Under the pieces are notes generated by a model that searched no databases, had not been told where the DNA came from, and saw only the letters and a list, made by a program, of their open reading frames with translations. A DNA stretch of 39,342 bases from Spirochaetota bacterium (GTDB lineage Bacteria; Spirochaetota; Spirochaetia; DTKZ01): positions 1 through 39,342 of the forward strand of contig JAOABU010000058.1 in NCBI GenBank assembly GCA_026418195.1. The letters run 5' to 3'. Positions 1 to 6,621 of the stretch are shown in pieces. Position 1 is the first letter of the stretch. Every line of letters starts with the position of its first letter. The position numbers were made by a program, and so were the translations under genes.

Positions 1-19
1 AGATGTGTATAAGAGACAG
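1..19. other. Tn5/Nextera mosaic-end adapter (artefact)
   Basis: The first 19 bases read AGATGTGTATAAGAGACAG, the Tn5 transposase mosaic end used in tagmentation libraries. It recurs as the exact reverse complement at the other end of the window. It is not genomic DNA of the organism, and the genome sequence starts at base 20. Confidence 0.97.
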
Positions 20-857
20 CATCCTCAGGTACCCGCAGCCCTTGTTCAGCTAGATAATGAATCACTCCTATCGCGATAGCATCGCTTCCACAAGCAATGG
101 CAGTGATCCCCTTCCCTATGATATCGAGCTCCTTGGCACGATCGTACCCTTCCTGTTCAGTAAAGTCCCCATAGAGGAAGAGAGATTCATCGAAAGGGAT
201 ACCATGCTGCTCGAGGACATCCCGATACCCTTTAAAATGTTCGCGGGCAGTCAGTACGGTTTCCATTCCACTAATCATTGCGATAGTTCGGTGCCCTCGA
301 TCGATTAAGTATTGGAGGATCGTGTGGGCTGCTTGTCGGTAATCGATAGTAATGAGGGGAAGATCGAGGATCTGGGGTGCTAGCCCTACGATCCGGATTC
401 CGTACTGATGGCTCCTTGTGACATACCTCTGCAGGATGGTACGATAGGAACGGACATCGATCCCTCCTCCGGCAAGGATCACTCCCTTGACCTTGTGTCT
501 CCAGAAGAGTTCCAAATAGTGGATCTCATTCTCCACGTTCCGTTCCGTATTACATACGAAGCATAGAAACCCTTTTTTCATAGCCTGTTCGGTTACACCT
601 TTTGCGATTTCTCCGAAGTATGGGTTGGCAATATCTCGAAGGATCAGTCCCAAAATGTTGTTGAATCCCTTTTTCAACATTTGGGCGGCACTGTCGGGCG
701 AATAGTTCAGTTCCTTGATGGCTTTTTCAATTCGTTCCCGTAGCTCGCGAGACACGGGATAGGAGGGATTGCTGATCACTCTGGAAACGGTGGAAACGGA
801 CGTGGAGGCGGCTTGGGCTACATCGCGGATTGATATCCTCTTTCCAGGGCGTTGCAC
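20..857 (-). CDS. LacI-family transcriptional regulator (C-terminus cut by contig end)
   Basis: The minus strand is open from a GTG at 857 to the adapter boundary, giving about 279 residues. The N-terminus carries a LacI-type helix-turn-helix (ISIRDVAQAASTSVSTVSRV), then a hinge helix region (PDSAAQMLKKG), then a periplasmic-binding-protein-like effector domain starting at NILGLILRDIANPYF and visible to its second half (TAIACGSDAIAIGV). About 50-60 C-terminal residues are missing because the contig ends. The GTG start lies only 7 nt after a good -10 box and has no Shine-Dalgarno sequence, so the mRNA is probably leaderless. It diverges from the operon at 1015, and both promoters carry related palindromes, so it most likely represses that operon and itself. 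The effector is unknown; the neighbouring enzymes suggest a sugar acid. Confidence 0.93.
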
Positions 858-864
858 AATTCTA

Positions 865-893
865 ATACTAGAGAACGTTTTACATTCTGTCAA
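865..893 (-). promoter_or_regulatory. Promoter of the LacI-family gene
   Basis: Read on the minus strand, TTGACA (888-893) and TAGTAT (865-870) are separated by exactly 17 nt. The expected transcription start falls at or beside the GTG start codon at 857. A LacI-like palindrome occupies the spacer (870-883), which suggests autorepression. Confidence 0.75.
870..883. promoter_or_regulatory. Putative LacI-type operator O2 (autoregulatory)
   Basis: On the minus strand this reads GTAAAACGTTCTCT. It matches the operator at 968-981 at 10 of 14 positions, including the central ACG core. It sits between the -35 and -10 boxes of the regulator gene, where binding would block RNA polymerase. Confidence 0.5.
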
Positions 894-929
894 GTAAAAT
901 AATCTAATTTTTAAAAGGAATTATTTTTG

Positions 930-958
930 TTGACAGCAAGAAAAAACGGGTTTATGAT
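930..958 (+). promoter_or_regulatory. Promoter of the reductase/TAXI-TRAP operon
   Basis: TTGACA (930-935) and TATGAT (953-958) have a 17-nt spacer, a near-consensus vegetative promoter. The predicted start is near 965, just before the operator at 968-981, giving a leader of about 50 nt before the GTG at 1015. Confidence 0.85.
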
Positions 959-967
959 ACTTTTAAC

Positions 968-981
968 AGAAAACGATTTCT
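968..981. promoter_or_regulatory. Putative LacI-type operator O1
   Basis: AGAAAACGATTTCT is an almost perfect palindrome (AGAAA-W-CG-W-TTTCT) with the central CG typical of LacI/GalR-family operators. It lies immediately downstream of the predicted transcription start, a classical repressing position. The divergent LacI-family gene is the obvious candidate protein. Confidence 0.7.
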
Positions 982-1014
982 ATATTTGCGACGGTTTATA
1001 GAAGGAAGACTTAG

Positions 1015-1911
1015 GTGGTAGAGAAAAGTCATAAACTAGTAGGTGTCCTAGGAACAGGGCTTGTAGGCTCTGCCCTTACAGAAGTACTCCTGGAGCAAGG
1101 GTACGAAGTTCATATTTGGAATCGAACCGAGGAGAAGATGGTGCCTTTAAAGGAGAAAGGTGCTCAGGTAGAACCCTCACCAAGTGCGGTAGCAAGTTCC
1201 TGTTCCACCCTCATCGTCTCGGTTATGACTACCGATGTGGTAGTTTCTCTCTGTGAAGGCTCTCAGGGAGTCCTATCGGCATCCCCCCTTCCTAGATACA
1301 TTTTAGACACTACTACAGGGGACCCTGAACAAACGATTGCCCTAGCCATGCGATTGAAACAGCGGGGTATCTACTACTTGGATTCTCCTATATCGGGATC
1401 CAGTCGCCAAATACGAGGTCGAAAGGGTGTATTCATGGTAGGGGGAGAGACGGATGCCTTTGAACAGTGTAAGAGTTTGTTCCATGCCTTAGCAGAGAAG
1501 GTATTCTATTTAGGTCCGGTAGGCAGTGGTTCCAAAGCAAAACTTGCCACAAACCTCGTACTAGGGTTGAACCGCCTAGCTTTCGCAGAAGGACTGGCGT
1601 TTGCCCAATCCCTTGGTTTGGATCTTTCTCGATTCTACGCCCTCATTCGGGAAACGCCAGCCTACTCAATGGCGATGGATGTAAAGGGGGAAAAGATGCT
1701 CAAAGGAGATTTTTCTCCCGATGCAAAGGCAGAACAACATTGGAAGGATCTAGGGATTATCCTGAAGTACGCGAAACAGGTAGGGATGCGACTTCCCCTC
1801 GGCCAGACCCACTATGACCTATTGAAAGAGATCATTCAGACAGGCTGGGGAGATCTGGACAACTCGGTGGTCTTTAAATACCTGCAGGAAAGGAAAGGCA
1901 GGATTGAGTGA
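1015..1911 (+). CDS. NAD(P)-dependent 3-hydroxyisobutyrate dehydrogenase / tartronate-semialdehyde reductase family protein
   Basis: The 298-residue protein has the beta-hydroxyacid dehydrogenase layout. An N-terminal Rossmann motif GVLGTGLVGSAL (residues 10-21) is followed by the substrate-loop motif DSPISGSS and the catalytic helix GSGSKAKLATN, in which Lys176 is the expected catalytic lysine and Asn180 the conserved asparagine. Enzymes of this family reduce or oxidise small beta-hydroxyacids such as tartronate semialdehyde or 3-hydroxyisobutyrate; the substrate cannot be told from sequence alone. The start is a GTG preceded by GAAGGAAG, about 8 nt upstream. It is the first gene of a LacI-controlled operon and its stop overlaps the next start in a GTGA arrangement, so the two are translationally coupled. 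Confidence 0.9.
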   Translation: MVEKSHKLVGVLGTGLVGSALTEVLLEQGYEVHIWNRTEEKMVPLKEKGAQVEPSPSAVASSCSTLIVSVMTTDVVVSLCEGSQGVLSASPLPRYILDTTTGDPEQTIALAMRLKQRGIYYLDSPISGSSRQIRGRKGVFMVGGETDAFEQCKSLFHALAEKVFYLGPVGSGSKAKLATNLVLGLNRLAFAEGLAFAQSLGLDLSRFYALIRETPAYSMAMDVKGEKMLKGDFSPDAKAEQHWKDLGIILKYAKQVGMRLPLGQTHYDLLKEIIQTGWGDLDNSVVFKYLQERKGRIE

Positions 1912-2738
1912 AACGGGCCTTCTGTAACGAGATTTTGCAACCCATTGGATCTTCCCGTAGGTGGATGGAAAGTCTGGAAACTGTTCGATCTCTGGGCTTT
2001 GAAGGGGTAGAAATCTCCCCTTTCACCATCGGAGATGACCCTACCCAGATGGATCCTGCCGAACTTCGATCCCTTCGGTTGCATTTGGAACATGTTGGTA
2101 TCCAATGCATCGGATTCCATTGGCTCTGGAGTACTCCCGTAGGGCTTATAGGATTGCACCCCGATCCTTCCATTCGGCGTAAGGCTTGGGAGACTTTGCG
2201 GGTGTTGGCCAGACAGTGTGCGATTTTAGGCGGACAGTTCCTCGTATTGGGATCAGGCAAACAGCGATCCTTCGAGGGGATCTCTACCCTACAAGCGAAA
2301 GGTATTTTTTTAGAAGAATTAAGTAAAACCCTTCCAGTGCTGGAAGAAACTGGTGTCTCCCTCTTGATTGAACCTCTTCCAAGGTCGAGCACGAACTTTC
2401 TCAACACTCTGGAAGAGGTGGTGAACATTCTAAAAGAAATCAATTCGCCTGTTCTGGGTACCCTCTTCGACTTTCACAATACTACCGACGAACTTTTACC
2501 ATGGGAAAGGTTGATAGAGAAATTCATACCGTGGATTCGACACGTACACTTCAATGGGATGGATGGAAGTGTCCCTTCTCAGGTGGATCCTAACTATACA
2601 TCTTTGTTTCGAACTCTACGTGAAAGAGGATATAAGGGATGGGTATCTGTGGAACTCTTTCGGGAGTTCACTGATCCTATAGGTGTGCTGAAACGTGTGA
2701 GGAATCTGCTGGAAGTGTATGAGGGAGTAGGTTTTTAG
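1908..2738 (+). CDS. Sugar phosphate isomerase/epimerase (xylose-isomerase-like TIM barrel)
   Basis: The 276-residue protein belongs to the AP-endonuclease-2/xylose-isomerase-like TIM-barrel superfamily. Diagnostic stretches are the start CNEILQPIGSSRRWMESLETV, the GFEGVEISPF strand, LLIEPLPRSSTNFLNT (metal-ligand Glu), LGTLFDFHN (Asp/His ligands), IRHVHFNGMDG and GWVSVELF near the C-terminus. Members isomerise or epimerise keto-sugars, or dehydrate inosose-type substrates. It starts at GTG 1908, overlapping the upstream stop by 4 nt. Together with the neighbouring reductase, SDR and TAXI transporter it probably takes part in breakdown of a sugar or sugar acid; hydroxypyruvate-isomerase-like activity is one option. 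Confidence 0.88.
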   Translation: MKRAFCNEILQPIGSSRRWMESLETVRSLGFEGVEISPFTIGDDPTQMDPAELRSLRLHLEHVGIQCIGFHWLWSTPVGLIGLHPDPSIRRKAWETLRVLARQCAILGGQFLVLGSGKQRSFEGISTLQAKGIFLEELSKTLPVLEETGVSLLIEPLPRSSTNFLNTLEEVVNILKEINSPVLGTLFDFHNTTDELLPWERLIEKFIPWIRHVHFNGMDGSVPSQVDPNYTSLFRTLRERGYKGWVSVELFREFTDPIGVLKRVRNLLEVYEGVGF

Positions 2739-2764
2739 GGTAATACACATGGTAACGATAGGAT

Positions 2765-2779
2765 CCCTTCGTAGAAGGG
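2765..2779 (+). other. Intercistronic hairpin before TAXI binding-protein gene
   Basis: CCCTTC and GAAGGG form a 6-bp stem with a 3-nt loop, about 40 nt before the binding-protein start. No T-run follows, so it is more likely an mRNA-stabilising or processing element than a terminator. Such elements often separate highly expressed binding-protein genes from their neighbours. Confidence 0.4.
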
Positions 2780-2818
2780 CATGAAAATACGAGAATCCTT
2801 AGACAAGGAGGGATAGAT

Positions 2819-3892
2819 ATGAAGAAGTTCACGTCTATCACGGCAATCAGTGTTCTATTGTGTTTGGTTGTAGTGTTCCTAGGCTGGTCCGGAGGTACCA
2901 AGGAAGAGAAGAAAGCTACTTCCTCTCCTGCTACTCAGGCACCTGCTCCGGGTCCCAAGCTTACCTCTCCGGTAACGATACGATTTGCAACCATGAGTCT
3001 AGGAACCAGTATGTATGTGTATGCATCCACCATTACCCAGTTGGTTCAACCGGAACTACCCAAAGGTTCCTCCTTCGATGTGCAAACTACTGGGGGTGGT
3101 GTGAGTGCACCCTACCTCATTGCTCAAGGGAAAGCGGATCTAGCATTGGGGAATGCGGCTCCAGCTAGGTGGGCGGTGGAAGGAACGGTACTGGGAAGGC
3201 CCAAAGCGGAAGGTGTGACTGCATTGGTAGGGGGGATGGATGCTCCCTATATCGTGATCATTTTTACCGACAAGTTCGTGAAGAAAACGGGGTTCTCCTC
3301 GGTAGCTGATATCGTCAAAGCAAAGTACCCTGTTCGTGTGGCAGTGAAAACCGTTGGTGGATTGGGCGAAGTGGCGTGCCGTCATGTGTTCGAGATCGCG
3401 GGAGCTACGTACAACGACATCAAATCGTGGGGTGGAACCGTGAGTCATGTGGCTCCTACCGAGATCGTGAGTATGTTGCGGGACGATAAAGCAGACATCA
3501 CGATTGATCATGTTCCTGAAGGCCAGGCTGCCATTACCGAGCTTACCATGACGACTTCGGTACAATTTTTCGGATTGACTGCGGTAGAACAGGACAAAAT
3601 GGCTCAACTTGGATGGGATAAGATCGTGATGCCCAAAGGAACCTGGAAAGGGCAGGATAAGGATCTTCTCACCATGAGCACAGGGATCGTGCTGCTTGCC
3701 TCTGCCTCCATGCCGGAGGAGGTAGCGTATTTGATTACCAAAAAAATCTGCGAAAACAAGAAAACCCTGGTGGATGCTCATGCGGCGATCTCTGTGTTCG
3801 ATCCGAAAACGGCATGGATGCCGGCAAAGGTCGGAGCTCCCTTACATCCTGGTGCTGCTCGTTATTACCGTGAAATGGGATACATGAAATAG
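2819..3892 (+). CDS. TAXI-family TRAP transporter solute-binding protein
   Basis: The 357-residue exported protein has a hydrophobic signal sequence at residues 7-24, then a low-complexity linker rich in Lys, Thr, Ala and Pro (about 26-45). The mature TAXI fold begins near VTIRFATMSLGTSMYVYA. Typical TAXI features are the GTSMY-like strand, the QTTGGGVSAPYLIAQGKADLALGNAA pattern and the C-terminal LHPGAARYYREMGY. The leader ends LGWSGGTKEE without a lipobox cysteine. The start is ATG with AAGGAGG close upstream. It delivers substrate to the fused permease 12 nt downstream. TAXI substrates are poorly known; the adjacent dehydrogenases and epimerase suggest a hydroxylated or sugar acid. Confidence 0.93.
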   Translation: MKKFTSITAISVLLCLVVVFLGWSGGTKEEKKATSSPATQAPAPGPKLTSPVTIRFATMSLGTSMYVYASTITQLVQPELPKGSSFDVQTTGGGVSAPYLIAQGKADLALGNAAPARWAVEGTVLGRPKAEGVTALVGGMDAPYIVIIFTDKFVKKTGFSSVADIVKAKYPVRVAVKTVGGLGEVACRHVFEIAGATYNDIKSWGGTVSHVAPTEIVSMLRDDKADITIDHVPEGQAAITELTMTTSVQFFGLTAVEQDKMAQLGWDKIVMPKGTWKGQDKDLLTMSTGIVLLASASMPEEVAYLITKKICENKKTLVDAHAAISVFDPKTAWMPAKVGAPLHPGAARYYREMGYMK

Positions 3893-3903
3893 GAAAGGTT
3901 TCT

Positions 3904-5739
3904 ATGAATACACGGAAGATCCTCCTGACAATTCTTGTCCTATCTTGGCTCGGGTACCAGATGTACCTCGCCCTAGTGACGCCCCTTCACCCCTTACTCC
4001 AGCAACCAATCCATCTCGTGTTTGCCCTGCTCGTTGTGCTCTGGTTCTATCCGATAGGAAAGGGGTACCTGCGTATCTTCGATATTCTCCTAGCGGTAAT
4101 TTTGCTGGGGGTGGGATATTACTTCATTCATGAAACCCAGCGCCTTCAACTCAGGATTCCCTACGTAGATTCTACCACTTCCCTCGATATCGTAATGATG
4201 CTTGTGGTTGTAGGAATCTTGCTGGAAGCGGTTCGGCGAGTGCTAGGGTATAACCTATTGATCTTCATGCTCCTTTTCATTGCCTACGCAGCATTTGGGA
4301 AGTACTTTCCTGGTTGGCTCAAGTTTGGGGGGATCGACCTTACCAATTTTACAGAACTCATGATCATGGGCCCCGATGGGATCTTCGGGATCCCCCTCGG
4401 GGTTTCCGCCAATTATCTTTTCTACTTCATCCTGTTCGGGGCCTTCTTTTCTGAGCTTGGGGGTGGGAAGCTCCTGATCGATTTAGGATTGAAGCTGGCA
4501 AAATCGCAGACAGGAGGCCCAGCTAAAGCGGCTGTCATTTCTAGCGGATTGATGGGTATGGTAAGTGGAAGCGCGGTAGCGAATGTCACGACTACAGGGG
4601 TTTTGACTATCCCCCTCATGAAAAAGGTAGGGTACAAGCCGGAGCAAGCGGCTGCCATCGAAGCGGTAGCTTCTACGGGGGGGCAGATTATGCCGCCCAT
4701 CATGGGAGTCGGGGCCTTTATCATGGCAGAGATGCTGGGAGTGAAGTATGCGAAGGTGGCTATCTCTGCCACAATCCCGGCATTGATCTATTACATTTCT
4801 GCTTTTTTGTTGGTGGATTTTTTGGCTCGAAAAAAGCGTTTGCATCAGGAACAGGTGGTATTCCAAGTGGATCCGATCCTTCCGAGGCTCTACCTCCTCA
4901 TCCCCGCTATCGTAGTGGTGTACTATATCCTTGCGGGTGCATCCCTCATGACTGCAGCGGTACGGGGAACAGCCTTAGCGATCTTGATCAATCTGATCCG
5001 GAAGAAGGATCGTCTTTCCATCGAGGGATACTTCAACTGTCTCCTGCAAGGAGTGAAACAGGCGGCGGTAATTGCGGTTCCTACGGCTTCGGCAGGATTG
5101 ATCATCGGAGTGGCGATTCAATCGGGTCTCGCTACGAAGACTTCCCATGTGATGGCTTCTTTAGGTGGAGGGAATCTTCCTCTCGCTCTTCTTATGTCCA
5201 CCATTGGGAACATTATACTGGGAATGGCGTTGCCTACCGTAGCGGCCTATGTTGTTTCTGCGATCTTGTTCGTTCCTACCTTGATCAAACTGGGAGTTCT
5301 GCCATTGGCTGCTCACATGTTCGTATTCTACTTTGGAATCATTGCCCAGATCACACCCCCTGTGTGTTTGGCCTCCTTTACGGCAGCAGGAATTGCGGGT
5401 TCAGATAGCTGGAAAACCGGATGGACCGCGTTTCTGTACGCTACGGTAGCTTTCCTAGTTCCTTTTGTGTTCGTTTACAAGCCTGGTTTGCTCCTAGTGG
5501 GGGATGTTCTTTCTATTGTGGAAGTCGTTCTGATCACCCTAATTGGGACATTTTTCCTAGTGGGATCGGTTTCCGGATTCCTATTCCTCGAATTACCCTC
5601 AATCTGGACTCGAATCCTACTATTTGCCGCAGCTGTACTCGTGATCCTTCCTGAAGTTCTTTCTACGGTAGCAGGGATTTTTATAGGAGGGGGAGTAAGC
5701 GTGATCCAATACCTGCGCTGGAAGCAGAACAAGGGGTAA
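3904..5739 (+). CDS. TAXI-type TRAP transporter fused permease (4TM + 12TM)
   Basis: This 611-residue polytopic protein combines the small DctQ-like and large DctM-like subunits, the usual arrangement in TAXI systems. Residues of about 1-120 hold the first four membrane segments, and the DctM part follows with the characteristic segments GGPAKAAVISSGLMGMVSGSAVANVTTTGVLTIPLMKKVGY and AAIEAVASTGGQIMPPIMGVGAFIMAEM. A second pseudo-symmetric motif is GNIILGMALPTVAAYVV with FYFGIIAQITPPVCLASFTAAGI. It imports the ligand of the preceding binding protein, coupled to a sodium or proton gradient. It starts 12 nt after the binding-protein gene with GGAAAGG as ribosome binding site. Length and topology are normal for the family. 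Confidence 0.95.
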   Translation: MNTRKILLTILVLSWLGYQMYLALVTPLHPLLQQPIHLVFALLVVLWFYPIGKGYLRIFDILLAVILLGVGYYFIHETQRLQLRIPYVDSTTSLDIVMMLVVVGILLEAVRRVLGYNLLIFMLLFIAYAAFGKYFPGWLKFGGIDLTNFTELMIMGPDGIFGIPLGVSANYLFYFILFGAFFSELGGGKLLIDLGLKLAKSQTGGPAKAAVISSGLMGMVSGSAVANVTTTGVLTIPLMKKVGYKPEQAAAIEAVASTGGQIMPPIMGVGAFIMAEMLGVKYAKVAISATIPALIYYISAFLLVDFLARKKRLHQEQVVFQVDPILPRLYLLIPAIVVVYYILAGASLMTAAVRGTALAILINLIRKKDRLSIEGYFNCLLQGVKQAAVIAVPTASAGLIIGVAIQSGLATKTSHVMASLGGGNLPLALLMSTIGNIILGMALPTVAAYVVSAILFVPTLIKLGVLPLAAHMFVFYFGIIAQITPPVCLASFTAAGIAGSDSWKTGWTAFLYATVAFLVPFVFVYKPGLLLVGDVLSIVEVVLITLIGTFFLVGSVSGFLFLELPSIWTRILLFAAAVLVILPEVLSTVAGIFIGGGVSVIQYLRWKQNKG

Positions 5740-5746
5740 GTCCTAT

Positions 5747-6487
5747 ATGGACATTCCGAAGATTGTAGTTCTTACGGGTGCTTCGGGCGGCATCGGTCAG
5801 GTCTGTTTGGAAGCGTTTGTGCGACGAGGTTGCCGGGTGATCGCTGTGGACATGAATATAGAGACCCTCGAAAGACTCGTATGGGAAAAAGGATGGGAAG
5901 AATCGGTCGAAGTGGTTCGGACCGATTTAAGACGCGAATCCGATATCGACGACCTTGTCCGGGTTATTGGAGAAACTTGGGACCATGTAGATGTTCTGGT
6001 GAACAATGCGGGCATCGTAAAGCGAACGCCTACGGATACAACTTCCCTGGAAGAATGGAACGAAGTATTGGCCGTGAACTTGACGGGAACCTTTCTCATT
6101 ACCAAAGCCTTGCATCCTCTCCTGCAACGGTCGAAGCAGGGGAGGATTGTGAACCTCTCCTCTCGAGCTGCAGGCCGTCCTCATCTCAATGCATCTCCTG
6201 CGTATGGAGCCACCAAAGCAGCTCTCATTTACCTAACCCGACACTGGGCGGCGGAATGGGCTAGGGATGGGATTCGATGCTTTGCCATTGCACCAGGACC
6301 TGTGCGAACTCCCATGTTCGATACCCTGGATCCCCTACAACGGGATAAAACCCTTCAAGATCTTCCATTGGGTCGGTTGATCGAACCAGAAGAAGTGGCT
6401 TCTCTGGTTCTCTATGCGGCGTTAGATTGTCCAGAGGTAATGACGGGACAGACCTTTCATTGTAACGGTGCCACGTACTGGACATAA
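5747..6487 (+). CDS. Short-chain dehydrogenase/reductase (SDR)
   Basis: This 246-residue classical SDR has the TGASGGIG cofactor motif at residues 10-17, the NNAG motif, a catalytic Ser at about 138/139, Tyr153 and Lys157 (AYGATKAAL), and the PGPVRTPMF segment after the active site. The Asp at the end of strand 2 (VIAVDMN) favours NAD(H). The substrate is not determined. Its place as the last gene of the LacI/TAXI operon suggests oxidation of the imported hydroxyl compound or an intermediate formed by the epimerase. It starts 7 nt after the permease stop with a weak purine-rich ribosome binding site (AAGGGG). Automatic annotation as 3-oxoacyl-ACP reductase would be misleading here. Confidence 0.9.
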   Translation: MDIPKIVVLTGASGGIGQVCLEAFVRRGCRVIAVDMNIETLERLVWEKGWEESVEVVRTDLRRESDIDDLVRVIGETWDHVDVLVNNAGIVKRTPTDTTSLEEWNEVLAVNLTGTFLITKALHPLLQRSKQGRIVNLSSRAAGRPHLNASPAYGATKAALIYLTRHWAAEWARDGIRCFAIAPGPVRTPMFDTLDPLQRDKTLQDLPLGRLIEPEEVASLVLYAALDCPEVMTGQTFHCNGATYWT

Positions 6488-6529
6488 CTAAAATAGGAGC
6501 AGGAAATATTTTCCCTGTGTTCCAGGTAT

Positions 6530-6552
6530 TGAGAAAAATATTCTCAGTTTTC
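6530..6552 (+). terminator. Weak candidate terminator after the SDR gene
   Basis: TGAGAA (6530-6535) and TTCTCA (6541-6546) form a 6-bp stem with a 5-nt loop, followed by GTTTTC. The stem is AT-rich, so it is a weak call. A second short dyad, GGAAA-TAT-TTTCC, lies just upstream at 6502-6514. Together they separate the operon from the kinase gene. Confidence 0.35.
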
Positions 6553-6606
6553 AATGGGATTCCCATAAGATAGGAGGGAATCCATTTCTCTTCTTGGCAT
6601 TCTTTA

Positions 6607-6615
6607 TGCTATATT
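6607..6615 (+). promoter_or_regulatory. Extended -10 promoter just before the sensor kinase
   Basis: TGC-TATATT matches an extended -10 (TGn plus hexamer). It ends 6 nt before the ATG at 6622, so transcription would start at or next to the start codon. No good -35 box is visible. A GG-N10-GC pair (6596-6597 and 6608-6609) in TTGGCATTCTTTATGC also fits a weak sigma-54 -24/-12 promoter, which would predict almost the same start. Confidence 0.4.
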
Positions 6616-6621
6616 TCCTGT

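Noticed and set aside
57-308. Plus-strand ORF of 83 codons at the start
   Set aside because: It is antisense to the LacI-family gene, which has clear domain matches; no ribosome binding site or family match.
1874-2443. Long minus-strand ORF (189 codons) antisense to the epimerase
   Set aside because: The opposite strand encodes a clear TIM-barrel protein in an overlapping operon; the antisense protein is rich in Arg and Ser with no recognisable fold.
3140-3781. Minus-strand ORF of 213 codons antisense to the TAXI binding protein
   Set aside because: Shadow frame of a well-supported gene; its composition is biased to His, Arg and Ser and it has no promoter or ribosome binding site.
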